From NCBI GenBank assembly GCA_022575985.1, contig JAKSXM010000007.1, forward strand, positions 35,094,501 to 35,158,500: a stretch of 64,000 bases of DNA, in the 5' to 3' direction. Shown piece after piece: positions 1-10,564 of this stretch. Under the pieces are notes generated by a model, which saw only the letters and a program-made list of their open reading frames with translations, had not been told where the DNA came from and did no database searches. This stretch comes from Anagrus nilaparvatae (Eukaryota; Arthropoda; Insecta; Hymenoptera; Mymaridae). Positions within the stretch are counted from its first letter, which is position 1. Every line of letters starts with the position of its first letter. The translations under genes and the position numbers were made by a program.

Positions 1-418
1 ATAAGGGTTGATTTGCAAATTTAAGGGTGCTTAATCAATTTTACACACTTGGGACCCTCAAATTCGTGATTAGCGAGCCAAAAAACCTATTATAATCTGC
101 TTAAATTGTTATTAATAACTCCTGTTAAAAATATTGTTAAAATACCCCTTAAAAGGGTGAATTTGCAAATTTAAGGGTGTTCCGCCCTTAAACGGGCTTC
201 GGGACAAAAATCTGAATCCAGAATCTTGTAAAGAAAGTTCTTTTTAGAAAAGGAAGACTTTTAGTTTTAAAAAAAATAATTTTTTTACCCGTTTTCCAAG
301 CGAAAATCTGAGCGTCAGTTGTGTGGTCACGCCGGCGCTAATGGGTTAAAAAATTTAATTATTTAACCATCGTCTAAACTAAAATTTTATTTACGAATCT
401 TTTTTTTTCAAATTTTAG
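1..418 (+). other. intron 3' end upstream of GABA-B receptor exon A
   Basis: AT-rich non-coding sequence ending in a T-rich tract and the acceptor AG at 417-418. A short segment about a line reading gggtgaatttgcaaattta occurs twice (near 5-25 and 156-175). I see no earlier exon of the receptor and no other gene here. Confidence 0.6.
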
Positions 419-594
419 GCTCATAATAGGTTATTATCAGAATTAGATGAAAATAATATTGAAGTATTAGAAAGTCAAAGTTTTGCAAACGAGGTCACAA
501 CAGCTCTTGAGAAACTCAAAGAAAAGGATGTTAGGATAATTTTAGGTAATTTTAACGAAGTATGGGCTCGGCAAATTTTTTGCGAGGTCTACAG
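419..594 (+). CDS. GABA-B-R2: GABA-B receptor subunit (type 2-like), internal exon A, ligand-binding domain
   Basis: Internal coding exon of a metabotropic GABA receptor, a class C G-protein-coupled receptor of the neuronal membrane. It is bounded by a T-rich tract plus AG (417-418) and a good donor, ACAG|GTATGT (595-600). The 176-bp open frame starts in phase 0 with Ala-His-Asn-Arg and leaves two bases of an Arg codon at the end. It contains SQSFANEV, KLKEKDVRIILGNF and ARQIFCEVY, which match the extracellular Venus-flytrap domain of GABA-B receptors (family motifs QSF-N, DVRIILG-F and FC-Y just before the KYQW segment). The frame and sense continue exactly into exon B at 47631. Assignment to subunit 2 rather than the insect type-3 subunit rests on the DVRIILG and PLS motifs and is inference; membership of the GABA-B family is firm. 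Only 58 codons lie here, and the rest of the receptor is outside the window apart from exon B. Confidence 0.88.
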
Positions 595-722
595 GTATGT
601 AAAAAATTATTATCATATTAAAAACTATAGTTTTAGCTATGAAAACGGGAATTCAACGAGTAAATCTATCTAGATGCAACAAAAATTTTAACGCATTTGC
701 TGTGGCGCACATTGTGGCAAAA

Positions 723-1175
723 TGGACAAAAATCGCTCTTGGACTGAGTTTTTGAGCTATCAACTTGAAACCTGTTTTGAATGACTTTAAAATAACCCTG
801 CTTTCATGTCCCACTGCAGATTTTTCATATTTTTTTATTTTTAATTAGCCTATTCACTAAAAATGCATTTTATGCGAAATTCTAAAATATGCAAAAATTA
901 TGATTTAATATTTTTTGACTGAAAAATATTTTTTAATTTTTATGTATAAAATGCAGGATTAACACAAAGAAATTTCCCGTTTGTTTTAGAGTGCAAAAAA
1001 TGTAGGAAGTGAAAATTTCGATAAATGAATAGGTTGAGGTCGTGTAAATAGGCTTATTAAAAATAAAAAAATTGAAAAATCCGCAGTGAGGCACGAAAGC
1101 CAGCTTATTTTAAAGCCGTTCAAAACAGGTTTCAAGTTGATAGCTCAAAAACTCAGTCCAAGAGCGATTTTTGTC
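723..1175. repeat. foldback repeat, arms about 130 bp
   Basis: The left arm 723-856 (begins tggacaaaaatcgctcttgg) is repeated in inverted orientation at 1044-1175 (ends ccaagagcgatttttgtcc). The arms differ at scattered bases, and a spacer of about 190 bp separates them. No protein is encoded. It could be a non-autonomous foldback transposon. Confidence 0.75.
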
Positions 1176-1440
1176 CGCAGTGAAGATATGATTTAGGTCT
1201 AAAACACTTATAGATAGAAAAAATTTTTATGATAGCTAATGCTATTATCAGTAGTACTTTTTTAAATCAGGTTAAAATAAAGTTAATGCTATATAAACTA
1301 TCGAGAGTAAAAAGATTCGATACTAGCATTATCATTAGCTGGTGCGCTTGATAAAGCCGCGCACGAATGTTATGTGTCTATGCCAGTATCTAAAATTTTG
1401 CGTCTAAAATGCTATGCTAGACCACCCCTTCATACCCTAT
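1176..1440. other. unannotated AT-rich intron sequence
   Basis: I see no gene or obvious repeat here. It ends in a C-run (1441-1450) at the edge of the next repeat block. Confidence 0.4.
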
Positions 1441-2120
1441 CACCCCCCCCCTTCAAACAGGTTAAACATTTTTTTATTAGGAAAATTAAAACTGAATGTG
1501 TTTTCTTATATTATTTAAGGTGCTAAAACCAAAGATGATTATAAATAATTTTTTTCAACTAATGCTTGGTTCTCTTGACCACCCCAATGCCCCTATTTAT
1601 CCCCTCCAACGGATAAGAAATATTTTAATTACAAAAAATTAAAACCTAAAGAGTGTTTTTATCTTCTTTGATACGCTTAAACTAATGATGGTTTTTAACC
1701 AATTTTTTGCTCTTTGGACAAACTTAGTACCTTGATTCATCTCCCAAAACGATTTATAAAAATATTTTTTTAAGAAAATTAAAAGTCAAAGTATATTCTT
1801 ACATTTTTTGGGACATTGAAACCAAAAATGAATATAAAAAATGTTTTCTACCAACGTTTGGCCCTGTAGACCTCCTTTTATCTCCCCATCTAAACGAGAT
1901 AAAAATATTTTTAATCCAAAAATTAAGACTGAATAAGAACTCAATAATCTTGAGAAACTCAAACCAAAGATGCATATAAAAAATATTTTTAATCCATGCT
2001 TGGTCCTCTTTATCAACTCAGTCCCTCATTTATCTCTTTAAACGGGTTGAAAATATTTTAATTAGAAAAATCAAAACTCAAATCATTTTCTTGTTTTTTG
2101 GACTTTAAAATCAGTAAAGA
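1441..2120. repeat. diverged tandem repeat, period about 150-190 bp
   Basis: Four degenerate units share the order 'aaaattaaaac...ttcttatattttt...aaccaaagatg-atataaa...tgcttggtcctctt...ccctattt atctcc...aacggg-t-aaaatattt'. Recognisable starts lie near 1485, 1640, 1785 and 1930. Related sequence occurs in inverted orientation at 2190-2410 and 3130-3320. The short open frames here are not genes. Confidence 0.55.
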
Positions 2121-2189
2121 GGTAGAAAAATTCCAATTAGTACGAAATGTATGATGAGTCTCTTTTTGCATGCATTAATTTTTTGGCAG

Positions 2190-2466
2190 GTTAAAATTTT
2201 TTTCTAAAGGTTTCAGTGTCTAAAAAAAATAAGAATACACTTTGTGTTTTAATTTTTGTAATAAAAGTATTTTTAAATCGTTTGCGGAAAAGGGATGAAT
2301 GGGAGCAGTGAATTTGTCTAGAGGGCCGAGAATTAGTTACAAACATTTTTTGTATTTATCTCTGGTTTTAGCGTCTTAAAAGACATAAGAATTCATACTA
2401 AGTTTTACATTTCCTAATAAATATAGAATATATAGAGGGCCGAGAATTAGTTACAAACATTTTAAC
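2190..2466. repeat. inverted relative of the 1.4-2.1 kb repeat, interrupted by a G-tract element
   Basis: Sequence around 'ctagagggccgagaattagttacaaacattttt' appears intact at 2320-2350. It is repeated at 2434-2466, where it is cut by the element starting at 2467. The interrupted sequence resumes at about 3128 with 'tgtattcatccctggttttagcg', so the element at 2467-3127 is an insertion into this repeat. Confidence 0.5.
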
Positions 2467-3127
2467 ATGGAATATGTTCATTGGATGGGGTATTTGAAAA
2501 AGTCCGGCTCGGCAGGGGGGGGTGAAAAAGTGACGATTTTAGGGGGGGGGGGGGGGTTAAACAATTGACGCTTTTAGGGGGGGGGGGTCAAAAATTGACG
2601 CTTTTAGGGGGGGGGGGGTCAAAAATTGACGCTTTTAGGGGGGGGGGGTCAAATGGACTTAGAATATTTTCGATTCAGGGACTTTTGGTGCAGAAGTACC
2701 TAGGGACTATGGTGCAGAAGTCCCTAAAGACCTTTGGTGCAAAAGCACCTAGGGAGCATTGGTGCAGAAGTACCTAGGGACCTATGGTGCAGAAGTCCCT
2801 AAAGACCTTTGGTGCAGAAGTCGCTAAAGAACTTTGGTGCAGAAGTAGCTAGGGACCATTGGTGCAGAATTTTTAAGAATTTATTGTAAAAATTAATAAA
2901 AAATAAATTCATATTATTTAAAAAACTATAATAATTTGAAAATTTAATTAATTTGGTTCATTTTGATGTCTAAGCAGCATGATTTCTGTAATAAAAATCT
3001 AAATATAAATATTTGCATATAAATATTTTTATTATGAACACAATAGATACTTTATTATCAATGTTATAAATGAACATGTTCCATGCTCGTTGGTTGTGTA
3101 TAGTTACACAAACCGGTTATAAATTTT
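2467..3127 (+). mobile_element. G-tract/minisatellite element, left copy
   Basis: The element begins taacatggaatatgttcat and ends acaaaccggttata. In order it holds: a stretch with four or five runs of 8-12 G separated by 'tcaaaaattgacgctttta' (2513-2650); a minisatellite of about 24-25 bp (ggtgcagaagtacctaggga variants, 2685-2870); AT-rich DNA; and a terminal motif containing GAACATGTTC. The same series occurs inverted at 5105-6062, and a diverged relative lies at about 20510-20893. No ORF is convincing. It behaves like a non-autonomous transposon because it interrupts a repeat, but the mechanism is unknown. Confidence 0.65.
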
Positions 3128-5104
3128 TTTGTATTCATCCCTGGTTTTAGCGTCTCAAAAGACATAAGAATTCATACTAAGTTTTACTTTTCCTAATAAA
3201 AATATTTTTTACCCGTTTGGGGAGCACTGGGGTTGTCTAGAGGGCCAAGCGTTGGTAAAAACATTTTTTATATCCATTTTTGTTTTCAGCATCCCAAAAA
3301 AAATGAGTATATAGTTCATTTGTCATACCGTTGGGGGCATATGGGGGCACAGGAGGAATTCAGTAGTTTTATTGCTTCTCTATGTGTACATATTTGGTTT
3401 TAGCATAACCAATAACCCTCCTAACAGGAGGTCTACGCTTCTTTTGTTTTTGTGTGCTTATGTTACAGTTTTGTAAACAGTTTTGTATGAATTTTTCTAG
3501 GTGATCAACTCTTTTCAAGGCTACTTTTTAAAAAAAAAGTCAAATTACTGTTCATAAAAAATATAATTGAGTATGAAATTGAGTAATAATAAACTTTACT
3601 CTAAGAATTAAATTGCTTTTCTCAAAGGACCATAAAATTTTTTGTACTTATACTTTGTTTTACTTATATTTTTTTTTACCAATTTTAATTTTCTTTTTTT
3701 TTTAAACTTTTTTAATTTTTTAAATTTAGTTACTATTTTCTAACTTAATTTTTGATCGATTTCGTTTTTTCCGCTGATTCCTAGAAAACCTAAATGACAA
3801 AAAAATAATTATTCATAAATTTAGTATCACCAAAATAAACCATTCACTTAAAAAACAATCTCATTCTTTTATATATTTTTTTCATTTTTAATTATTTATT
3901 TTATTTTGACTTTACAAATTCATAGAATGATATTAAAACTAACGGGAATCAACATCTTTTGTATAAATTTACGAAATTAATTAAAAGGAATTAATCAACC
4001 ATGGAAATCATGTCATTGCGCAATTGAAGAATTAGCGATGGGCATATTCAAATCTCACGATTTTGAGCAAGCAATAACAGAAATTCGGCAGATGCTCAAC
4101 TTTCCACACAAAATTTAGCAAATATAAGTAGAAATGCAAAACGGACTCGGACACACTAGATCTTTGTACTTCATGTAAGGAACATCATTTCTCGTTTTAA
4201 CTTTAGTTCTACTTGTGAACTTTTTAGTCTCGTTTTGAATAAATAAGTGATGATCAATTTTTCAGATTCATTTTTCTCTTTCTTTCTTCCATTTTTTTGC
4301 AACGTCAATTTGCAGTAGGAAAATTAAAGAAAATAAGTAATATTCTTGTAAATAAAAGTATAGCCCCCCATATATATTAGACTGGTTTTTTTTCAAAGTA
4401 TCCGGGATTCCTAACGCGCCGGCAGAATTTGAAAATATAGTAAAAAAATTAAGTTTCTTGTTGGATTTAGATCAAAACATCGATTTTTGAGCCCACGAAA
4501 GCTCTTGAAAGTTTTTTTTGGCCTCCTTAAAATTGGGATTATCTTAAAACTTTCTGTTTTTCTAGTGGATTCAAATCGCGTTTAGGATTATGTTGCAATT
4601 GATATCCCTAAGTATTTTTTCCCCAGGAATCCGATGAAACCATTTATTTTAGCTATTGACCACGTTTTATAGGAGAAAAATCGCTTTTCATTGCCTTTTA
4701 GGGTCCAAATTTCAAGTGGACCAATTTTAAATGTTTTGTAGTTTTCTGAATAAATTTATATGTATATTATTTACCAGAGAAACTTGTCTATTTTTTCCCC
4801 AGAAATCCGATGGAACCATTTATTTTAGCTTTTGATCTCGTCTTATACGAGGAAATTCGATTTTTTTGTCGTTTTCCAGAATTAATTATAAGAGTTTTTT
4901 AATTTTAGAATATATTTTTCTGAATATTATTTACTAATGAGACTTGTTTATTTTTTCCTGAGGAATTCGATAGAACAATTTAAATTTAATTTAAATTTTT
5001 ATTATTTTAATTTAATTTAAATTCTTATCTGGGCATTTCTTTTGCGAAAAAATCTATTTTTCTAAAATTTACTGATTTTTCCACATTAGTAATTCAAAAT
5101 AAAA
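3128..5104. other. spacer of the large inverted repeat; AT-rich with a short diverged tandem repeat
   Basis: The first 200 bases continue the interrupted 2.2-kb repeat. From 3340 to 4580 I see nothing recognisable. At 4600-5000 a unit of about 170 bp containing 'ccccaggaatccgatgaaac' occurs three times (4621, 4797, 4956) with divergence. An inverted copy lies beyond the right arm at 6110-6260, so the right G-tract element also appears to sit inside this repeat. Confidence 0.5.
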
Positions 5105-6062
5105 AATTTATAACCGGTTTGTGTAACTACACAAACAACGAGCATGGAACATGTTCACTTATAACACGGATAATAAAGTATCTATTGTGTTCATAATATA
5201 AATATTTATAAGCAAATATTTATATTTAGATTTTTATTATAGAAATCATGCTGCTTAGACATCAAAGTGAATAAAATTAATTAAATTTTCAAATTATTAT
5301 AGATTTTTAAATAATATGAATTTATTTTTTATTAATTTTTACAATAAATTCTTTAAAAATTCTGCACCAATGGTCCCTAAGTACTTCTGCACCAATGCTC
5401 TCTAGTAACGTCTGCACCAAAGGTCTTTAGGGACTTCTGCACTAAAGTTTCCTAGGTACTTCTGCACCAAAGGTCTTTAGGGACTTCTGCACAATAGGTC
5501 CCTAGGTACTTCTGCACCAATGTTCCCTAGGTACTTCTGCACCAAAGGTCTTTAGGGACTTCTGCACCAAAGGTCGTTAGGGACTTCTGCACCATAGATC
5601 CCTAGGTACTTCTGCACCAATGCTCCCTAGGTACTTCTGCACCAAAGGTCCCTAGGTACTTCTGCACCAATGCTCCCTAGGTACTTCTGCACCAAAGGTT
5701 CCTAGGTACTTCAGCACCAAAGGTCTTTAGGGACTTCTGCACCATAGGTCCCTAGGTACTTCTGCACCAAAGGTATTTAGAATACTTCTGCACCAAAGGT
5801 CTTTAGGTACTTCTGCACCATAGGTCCCTAGGTACTTCTGCACCAATGCTCTCTAGGTACTTCTGCACCAAAACTCCCTGAATCGAAAATATTCTAAGTC
5901 CATTTGACCCCCCCCCCCCTAAAAAACGTCAATTTTTCACCCCCCCCCCCTAAAAGCGTCAATTTTTGACCACCCCCCTAAAAACGTCAATTTTTGACCC
6001 CCCCCCCCCTGCCAAGCCAGACTTTTTCAAATACCCCATCCAATGAACATGTTCCATGTTAA
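5105..6062 (-). mobile_element. G-tract/minisatellite element, right (inverted) copy
   Basis: This is the reverse complement of the 2467-3127 element, from tataaccggtttgtgtaact at its left edge to aacatgttccatgtta at its right edge. Its minisatellite is expanded to about 20 units of 24-25 bp (5362-5880, ctaggtacttctgcaccaa core), against about 8 units in the left copy. Its C-tracts (5907-6011) mirror the G-tracts of the left copy. Together the two copies form a foldback with a spacer of about 2 kb. Confidence 0.7.
5362..5880. repeat. minisatellite, 24-25 bp unit, about 20 copies
   Basis: The unit core is 'cttctgcaccaaaggtc' followed by 'tttaggga' or 'cctaggta'. Two alternating tails (ctttaggga and cctaggta) are interspersed. 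It is the expanded version of the array at 2685-2870 on the other strand. Confidence 0.85.
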
Positions 6063-6368
6063 TATGAAAAATATATTACATATGTAAAAAACTCTTATAA
6101 TTATAATTTCCTTTATGACCCTGAAAAATTACAAAAATCGATTTTTCTTATATAAGACTAGGTCAACAGCAAAAATAAATGGTTTCATCGGATTCCTGGG
6201 GAAAAAATACATAAGTTCCTTTAGTAAATAATATTCAGAAAAATTTATTTTGAAAACTGCTAACCTGCATTTTAGTTTTAAGTTTAACTATAATATATAA
6301 TTAGATTTTAAGTAAATTGTCGTTAAATAACGATATCGGGGTAGAGTAATACCAGAAAGATTTTTTTT

Positions 6369-6700
6369 TTAATCAGAAGCAGAAGATTCGGTAATAGGCT
6401 TAATAGAGTATGAATTTGAAATATGAGCATGAACAAGTCTTTTTTTGACTTCATACCTCTCTTTAAGCTTACTACAAATTAATTCAAAATTAGCATCAGT
6501 AGGCTGGTATGAAGCAGCTATAGTGGCAGCATCACTTTCTAAAACGGAAATTAACTGGTGCAATTTGGCCACGTTTGAGTAATTCTTTCTGTTCATTACT
6601 GAGCATGTAATCTTGTCTCTAAAAGCTTCCCAAGTAGTATAATCACCGCAAAAATGGAGTATATTTAAGTGTGGTAAACTTTTATTGTCTAGTGTTACTA
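6369..6700 (-). pseudogene. BEL/Pao-type gag fragment (DUF1759-like)
   Basis: On the - strand an open frame of about 110 codons can be read from about 6700 down to the stop at 6369. It contains LPHLNILHFCGDY and WEAFRDKI, then KLHQLISVLESDAA and ELKERYEVKKR-like segments. These match the gag capsid-like region of BEL/Pao retrotransposons (consensus pattern: F-GD...W--F-D, later L--L...GdA). It is truncated at both ends, has no zinc knuckles and no LTR nearby. The related but distinct copy at 61.1-61.35 kb has the same layout. It points away from the pol fragment at 7056, so the locus is rearranged. Confidence 0.8.
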
Positions 6701-7055
6701 TCTGAGGTCTAAGCTGTGTTTGAGCAAAAGAACATTCATGATTATATACATTTGAGAATATTTAACATAGAACAAAATGTTCTTGGTCACTGTTATAGTA
6801 TAATGTTCAAACTTATAAAATATAGTAAAGTGTATATTCATACAAGTGAAGAACGACATAAATGTACCATACAAAAGATAGTATATATCTATATAAGAGA
6901 AGAACCATTTGAATGTCTGAAAAAACAAGTACAGCAAATTATTGAACATTTCTTTCTATGTTATATAATCTCAAATAATGTATATTTTATTATGTTTTAT
7001 AAATAATATTATAAATAATTGTCATCTTAAAAATTTAATAAATAAAATATTTTTT
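6701..7055. other. AT-rich spacer between divergent BEL/Pao fragments
   Basis: Open frames of 83 and 96 codons overlap on opposite strands here. Their composition is low-complexity and neither resembles a known protein. I see no gene. Confidence 0.5.
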
Positions 7056-8830
7056 AGTTTGATAAGGCGTGTGGAAGTATAAAAAATATTGCTCATATTA
7101 GAAATTTACTACTCGCTGATCCTAAATTTGCTTTAAAGTGTCGTATGGATATTTTGCTAACTACAACTTGTCATTCCTCGCTAATTATTGGTGATATTTA
7201 TAGAGGCAAAGAGCACGAACCTATTGCTACTAGCTCAAAACTCGTCTGGATAATTTCTGGTAACTATGGTAATGGCTCGATTTCTTGTCTACTAATTGCA
7301 TACCTTCGTAGCAACTCAGATCTCTCATTAAATTTTGGAAGGTTTTGGCAGCAGGAATAGATTTCAATTTCTCCACGAGAATTGCTTACTCTGGATGAGT
7401 AGGCTTGTGAAAATTATTTCGTAAAAACACAACCGCGTGACTCTGATGGTCGCTATATTATAAGATTACCCTTTGAAAATTTAGATACTGCAGATCTAAA
7501 TTTTAATGGCTCCTATCAGCATGCGAAAAAAGTTTTTGAGAAAACTGAAGTACGTCTTAAGTCTAGCCCTAAATTTGCTCAGGCGTCTCATAAATTAATG
7601 CATTTCTATGAAGATTTAGTTCACATGGAACCATCTTAAGCATTATTAGAATGACTATTTTCTGCTCATCGTGGAATTTACGGTCACAATCGCAAATTTC
7701 GTTGAGTTTTTAACGATTCAGCTAAAGATTATAATAATTTATCTATAAATGACTTATTATACAGTGATACTAATTTGCTTTTTGATTTGGCTGAACTGCT
7801 AATTGATTAGATGAAATATAAATTTGTATTTGTATCTAATATCGAACTTATTTTTCGACAAATTTTAGTTCGCAAAGTAGGTAGGAGATTTCAGCAAATT
7901 TTATGGCGGTTTGATGATTCGGAAAATTTACAATCCGGGTCATTAAAAATGGTCACTTATGGAATGATAAGTAACCCATACCTTGCTAGTCGAGTTATTA
8001 GACAATTACCGTTAGACGAAGGTGATACTTTATCTGGTGGTCACTCCCTATCAGAAGCTCTAAAAAAACAGGCGGATTTGATTTAAATTTGTAAGATGGG
8101 TGGCTTTTCTTTGCTTAAGTGGATGGCAAACAACCCTAAATTGTTGAACTCTCCTGTAGCAATTTGTGCAAGAAACGAAGTTAGATAATTCATGTTTCAA
8201 ATTACTTGGGTTGAATTGGTGTCGAAAGACAGGTCATTTCACGTTTGGTTTTCAATTGGACCAACTAAAAAATAATCTCACAAAGAGGCAAGTAGTTTCT
8301 GCAGTTGTAAACTTTTCAATCCACTAGGCTGGCTTCCACCAGTCGATATTAAAGCTAAAATATTTTTGCAAAAACTTTGGAAAGAAAAAAGTCCAAAACT
8401 TGATTGGGACACAAAGTTACCTGACTCTTTACGAGATAAATTCAAAAGCTGTTAAGTATTCATACAGTTAAAACTATTCGGATTTCAAGATGTTTAAAGT
8501 ATGTCTCAGGTGCAATGTATGAAATTTACAGGTTCGCAGACGCGTCAGATAAAGCATATGCTTGCATTAGGCTTGCACATATTTAAAAGTAACACATCAT
8601 GGGAAAAGCACTATTTATTTGCTTCTAGCTAAGTCAAAAGTCGCATCACTAAAGCCAATTTTGACAATTCCTAAGTTAGAATTAAATGGGGCTCATTTCT
8701 TATCAAAATTAACTATAAAAGTACTTAGAGCACTAAAAATAGATGAAGTAAAAATATATTCATATTCAGACTCAACTGATATTGGCTAAAAGAGCATCCA
8801 TTAAAAGGGGAAAGTTCTGATGCTCAGAAA
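7056..8830 (+). pseudogene. BEL/Pao retrotransposon pol remnant (post-protease, RT, RNase H)
   Basis: A broken polyprotein can be followed on the + strand. At 7085-7360 lies the post-protease region (RNLLLADPKF, then a tryptophan-rich GWI-like segment). At 7390-7640 lies the A17-type stretch with 'RDSDGRYIIRLPFENL'. At 7811-8086 lies the RT with KYKFVFVSNIE and VTYGMISNPYLASRVI. At 8300-8460 lies the connection segment (FNPLGWLPPVDIKAKIF), and at 8510-8790 the RNase H start (RFADASDKAYA, YSDST). Stops and frameshifts occur throughout, for example the stop ending at 7360. The YxDD catalytic segment that should follow the RT palm is missing near 8020-8035. No integrase is visible. The protein cannot function. 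Confidence 0.8.
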
Positions 8831-8961
8831 TTCATATTTTGATCCCTAAGGCATACTAACCTGTTTCTGAATTTTAAACATGCATTACTTGCTTGATTCA
8901 TCGTAAAATAATAATTTTTTTAATATTTAATTAAATGACTCTATCGCTCATAATGTATAAG

Positions 8962-9103
8962 AATATTAATTTGACGAATTTATCGACCCGTTAAAATAAA
9001 AAAAGTGATTGCAGATGGCATCCACGTATCATGGCGAGTTTAATAAACTATAGATTTATTAATTAGCTCTCTGGGTCGATAAATTCATCAAATTAATATT
9101 CTT
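8962..9103. mobile_element. short terminal-inverted-repeat element (MITE-like)
   Basis: The sequence aatttgacgaatttatcgac (from about 8970) pairs with an inverted copy, gtcgataaattcatcaaatt (to about 9097). Both continue into AATATT-type ends. The interior of about 90 bp is non-coding. Its interior and right end are part of the 431-bp tandem repeat, so the MITE was probably amplified with it. Confidence 0.5.
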
Positions 9104-9200
9104 TAATTCTTTAATTTAATTAAATATTCAAAATGGTTGTTGACCAAGAATCAACCTATAATTTCAAGAAAAAAGTCTTTCTGGATATCGAATGTCATAC

Positions 9201-9271
9201 CTTCCTGTAGCTCAGTGTTAGAGCGTCAGACTAGTAATCTGAAGGTCGTTGCTTCGAATCCACCAGGAAGG
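9201..9271 (+). tRNA. tRNA-Thr(AGT)-like sequence, copy 1 (probable pseudogene)
   Basis: A perfect 7-bp acceptor stem (CTTCCTG with CAGGAAG, then G) frames a D stem GCTC/GAGC. The anticodon arm is TCAGA-CTAGTAA-TCTGA with anticodon AGT, which reads threonine codon ACU. The T arm is faulty: GTTGC and CCACC do not give the usual 5-bp stem around TTCGAAT, and one base seems lost. The D loop is also one base short. A run of seven T follows at 9273, a good RNA polymerase III stop, and the internal box A and B sequences are near consensus. It may be transcribed but is unlikely to be a normal tRNA. Confidence 0.6.
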
Positions 9272-9631
9272 ATTTTTTTCTTGAAATTTTTCTGCCTTTT
9301 TCTGCCTTTTTTAGGCAAAAAATATTATTTCTAACAACTCTATGTTTTTAAAAAATTAATTTCGATGAAATTGAATTTTTAAAAAATTATTAATAAAAAT
9401 TATTTAAAACTGCTTGATACGTTAAAATAAAAAAAGTGATTGCAGATGGCATCCACGTATCATGGCGAGTTTAATAAACTATAGATTTATTAATTAGCTC
9501 TCTGGGTCGATAAATTCATCAAATTAATATTCTTTAATTCTTTAATTTAATTAAATATTCAAAATGGTTGTTGACCAAGAATCAACCTATAATTTCAAGA
9601 AAAAAGTCTTTCTGGATATCGAATGTCATAC

Positions 9632-9702
9632 CTTCCTGTAGATCAGTGTTAGAGCGTCAGACTAGTAATCTGAAGGTCGTGGCTTCGAATCCACCAGGAA
9701 GG
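9632..9702 (+). tRNA. tRNA-Thr(AGT)-like sequence, copy 2 (probable pseudogene)
   Basis: Same structure as copy 1, exactly 431 bp downstream. The acceptor and anticodon stems are intact. The D stem has a mismatch (GATC opposite GAGC). The T arm reads GTGGC TTCGAAT CCACC, better than copy 1 but still one base short of a regular stem. The two copies carry different defects, so each has decayed since duplication. Confidence 0.55.
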
Positions 9703-10564
9703 ATTTTTTTCTTGAAATTTTTCTGCCTTTTTCTGCCTTTTTTAGGCAAAAAATATTATTTCTAACAACTCTATGTTTTTAAAAAATTAATTTCGATGAA
9801 ATTGAATTTTTAAAAAATTATTAATAAAAATTATTTAAAACTGCTTGATACGTTAAAATAAAAAAAGTGATTGCAGATGGCATCCACGTATCATGTCGAG
9901 TTTAATAAACTATAGATTTATTAATTAGCTCTCTGGATCGATAAATTCGTCAAATTAATAATTTTTTTATTTTTCATATTGAAAAAGGCTTATATGAATT
10001 ATATTACAGAGAGACATTTTTTTAATTTTTAACTATTTCATACTTGGGATCCCTGACATATTATTTATAATAGAAAAATATTTTTGAAGTTTCATACATA
10101 AAACCATCGAGAAGATAAGAAAAATATTTTCATATTTTCCATATTATAGACGGCTTATATAAATTTTATTACAAAGTGAAATTTTTTGAATTTTTGACTT
10201 TTTCATACTTGGGACCACCGACATATAATTTATTATAGAGGAAAATTTTTTGAAGTATTTTCATATATAAAACCAGCGAGATTATAAGAGAAAAATGTTT
10301 GGTTTTTTCATATTATAAGTGGACAATTTTTTATTTGCAGAAGTTAGTATTCGAAAACTCTGGGACGGGCAACATATATTTTATTATAGATGAAATTTTT
10401 CTGAGTTTTTTCATATATAAAATAAGCGAAAATATTAATTGAAGTATTTGGATTTTTTGAATATTACAAACGGACTATTAAAATTTTACCACACTATGAA
10501 ATTTTTTCAATTTTTGATTTTTTCATACTTGGGATTACCGAAATATATTTTACTAGCTGATTGG

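Larger units (their letters stand above)
8991..9958. repeat. 431-bp tandem repeat, 2.25 copies, carrying a tRNA-like sequence
   Basis: The units are 8991-9421, 9422-9852 and a partial 9853-9958. They share ttaaaataaaaaaagtgatt at their starts and are almost identical. The two full units each hold one tRNA-Thr-like sequence. The 65-codon open frames across them overlap the tRNA-like part and are not genes. Confidence 0.9.

Noticed and set aside
6698..7006. Overlapping 83- and 96-codon frames on opposite strands
   Set aside because: AT-rich, low-complexity, no motif. They lie between two transposon fragments.
9137..9765. Duplicated 65-codon ORFs
   Set aside because: They cross the tRNA-like sequence in a repeat and have no protein character.
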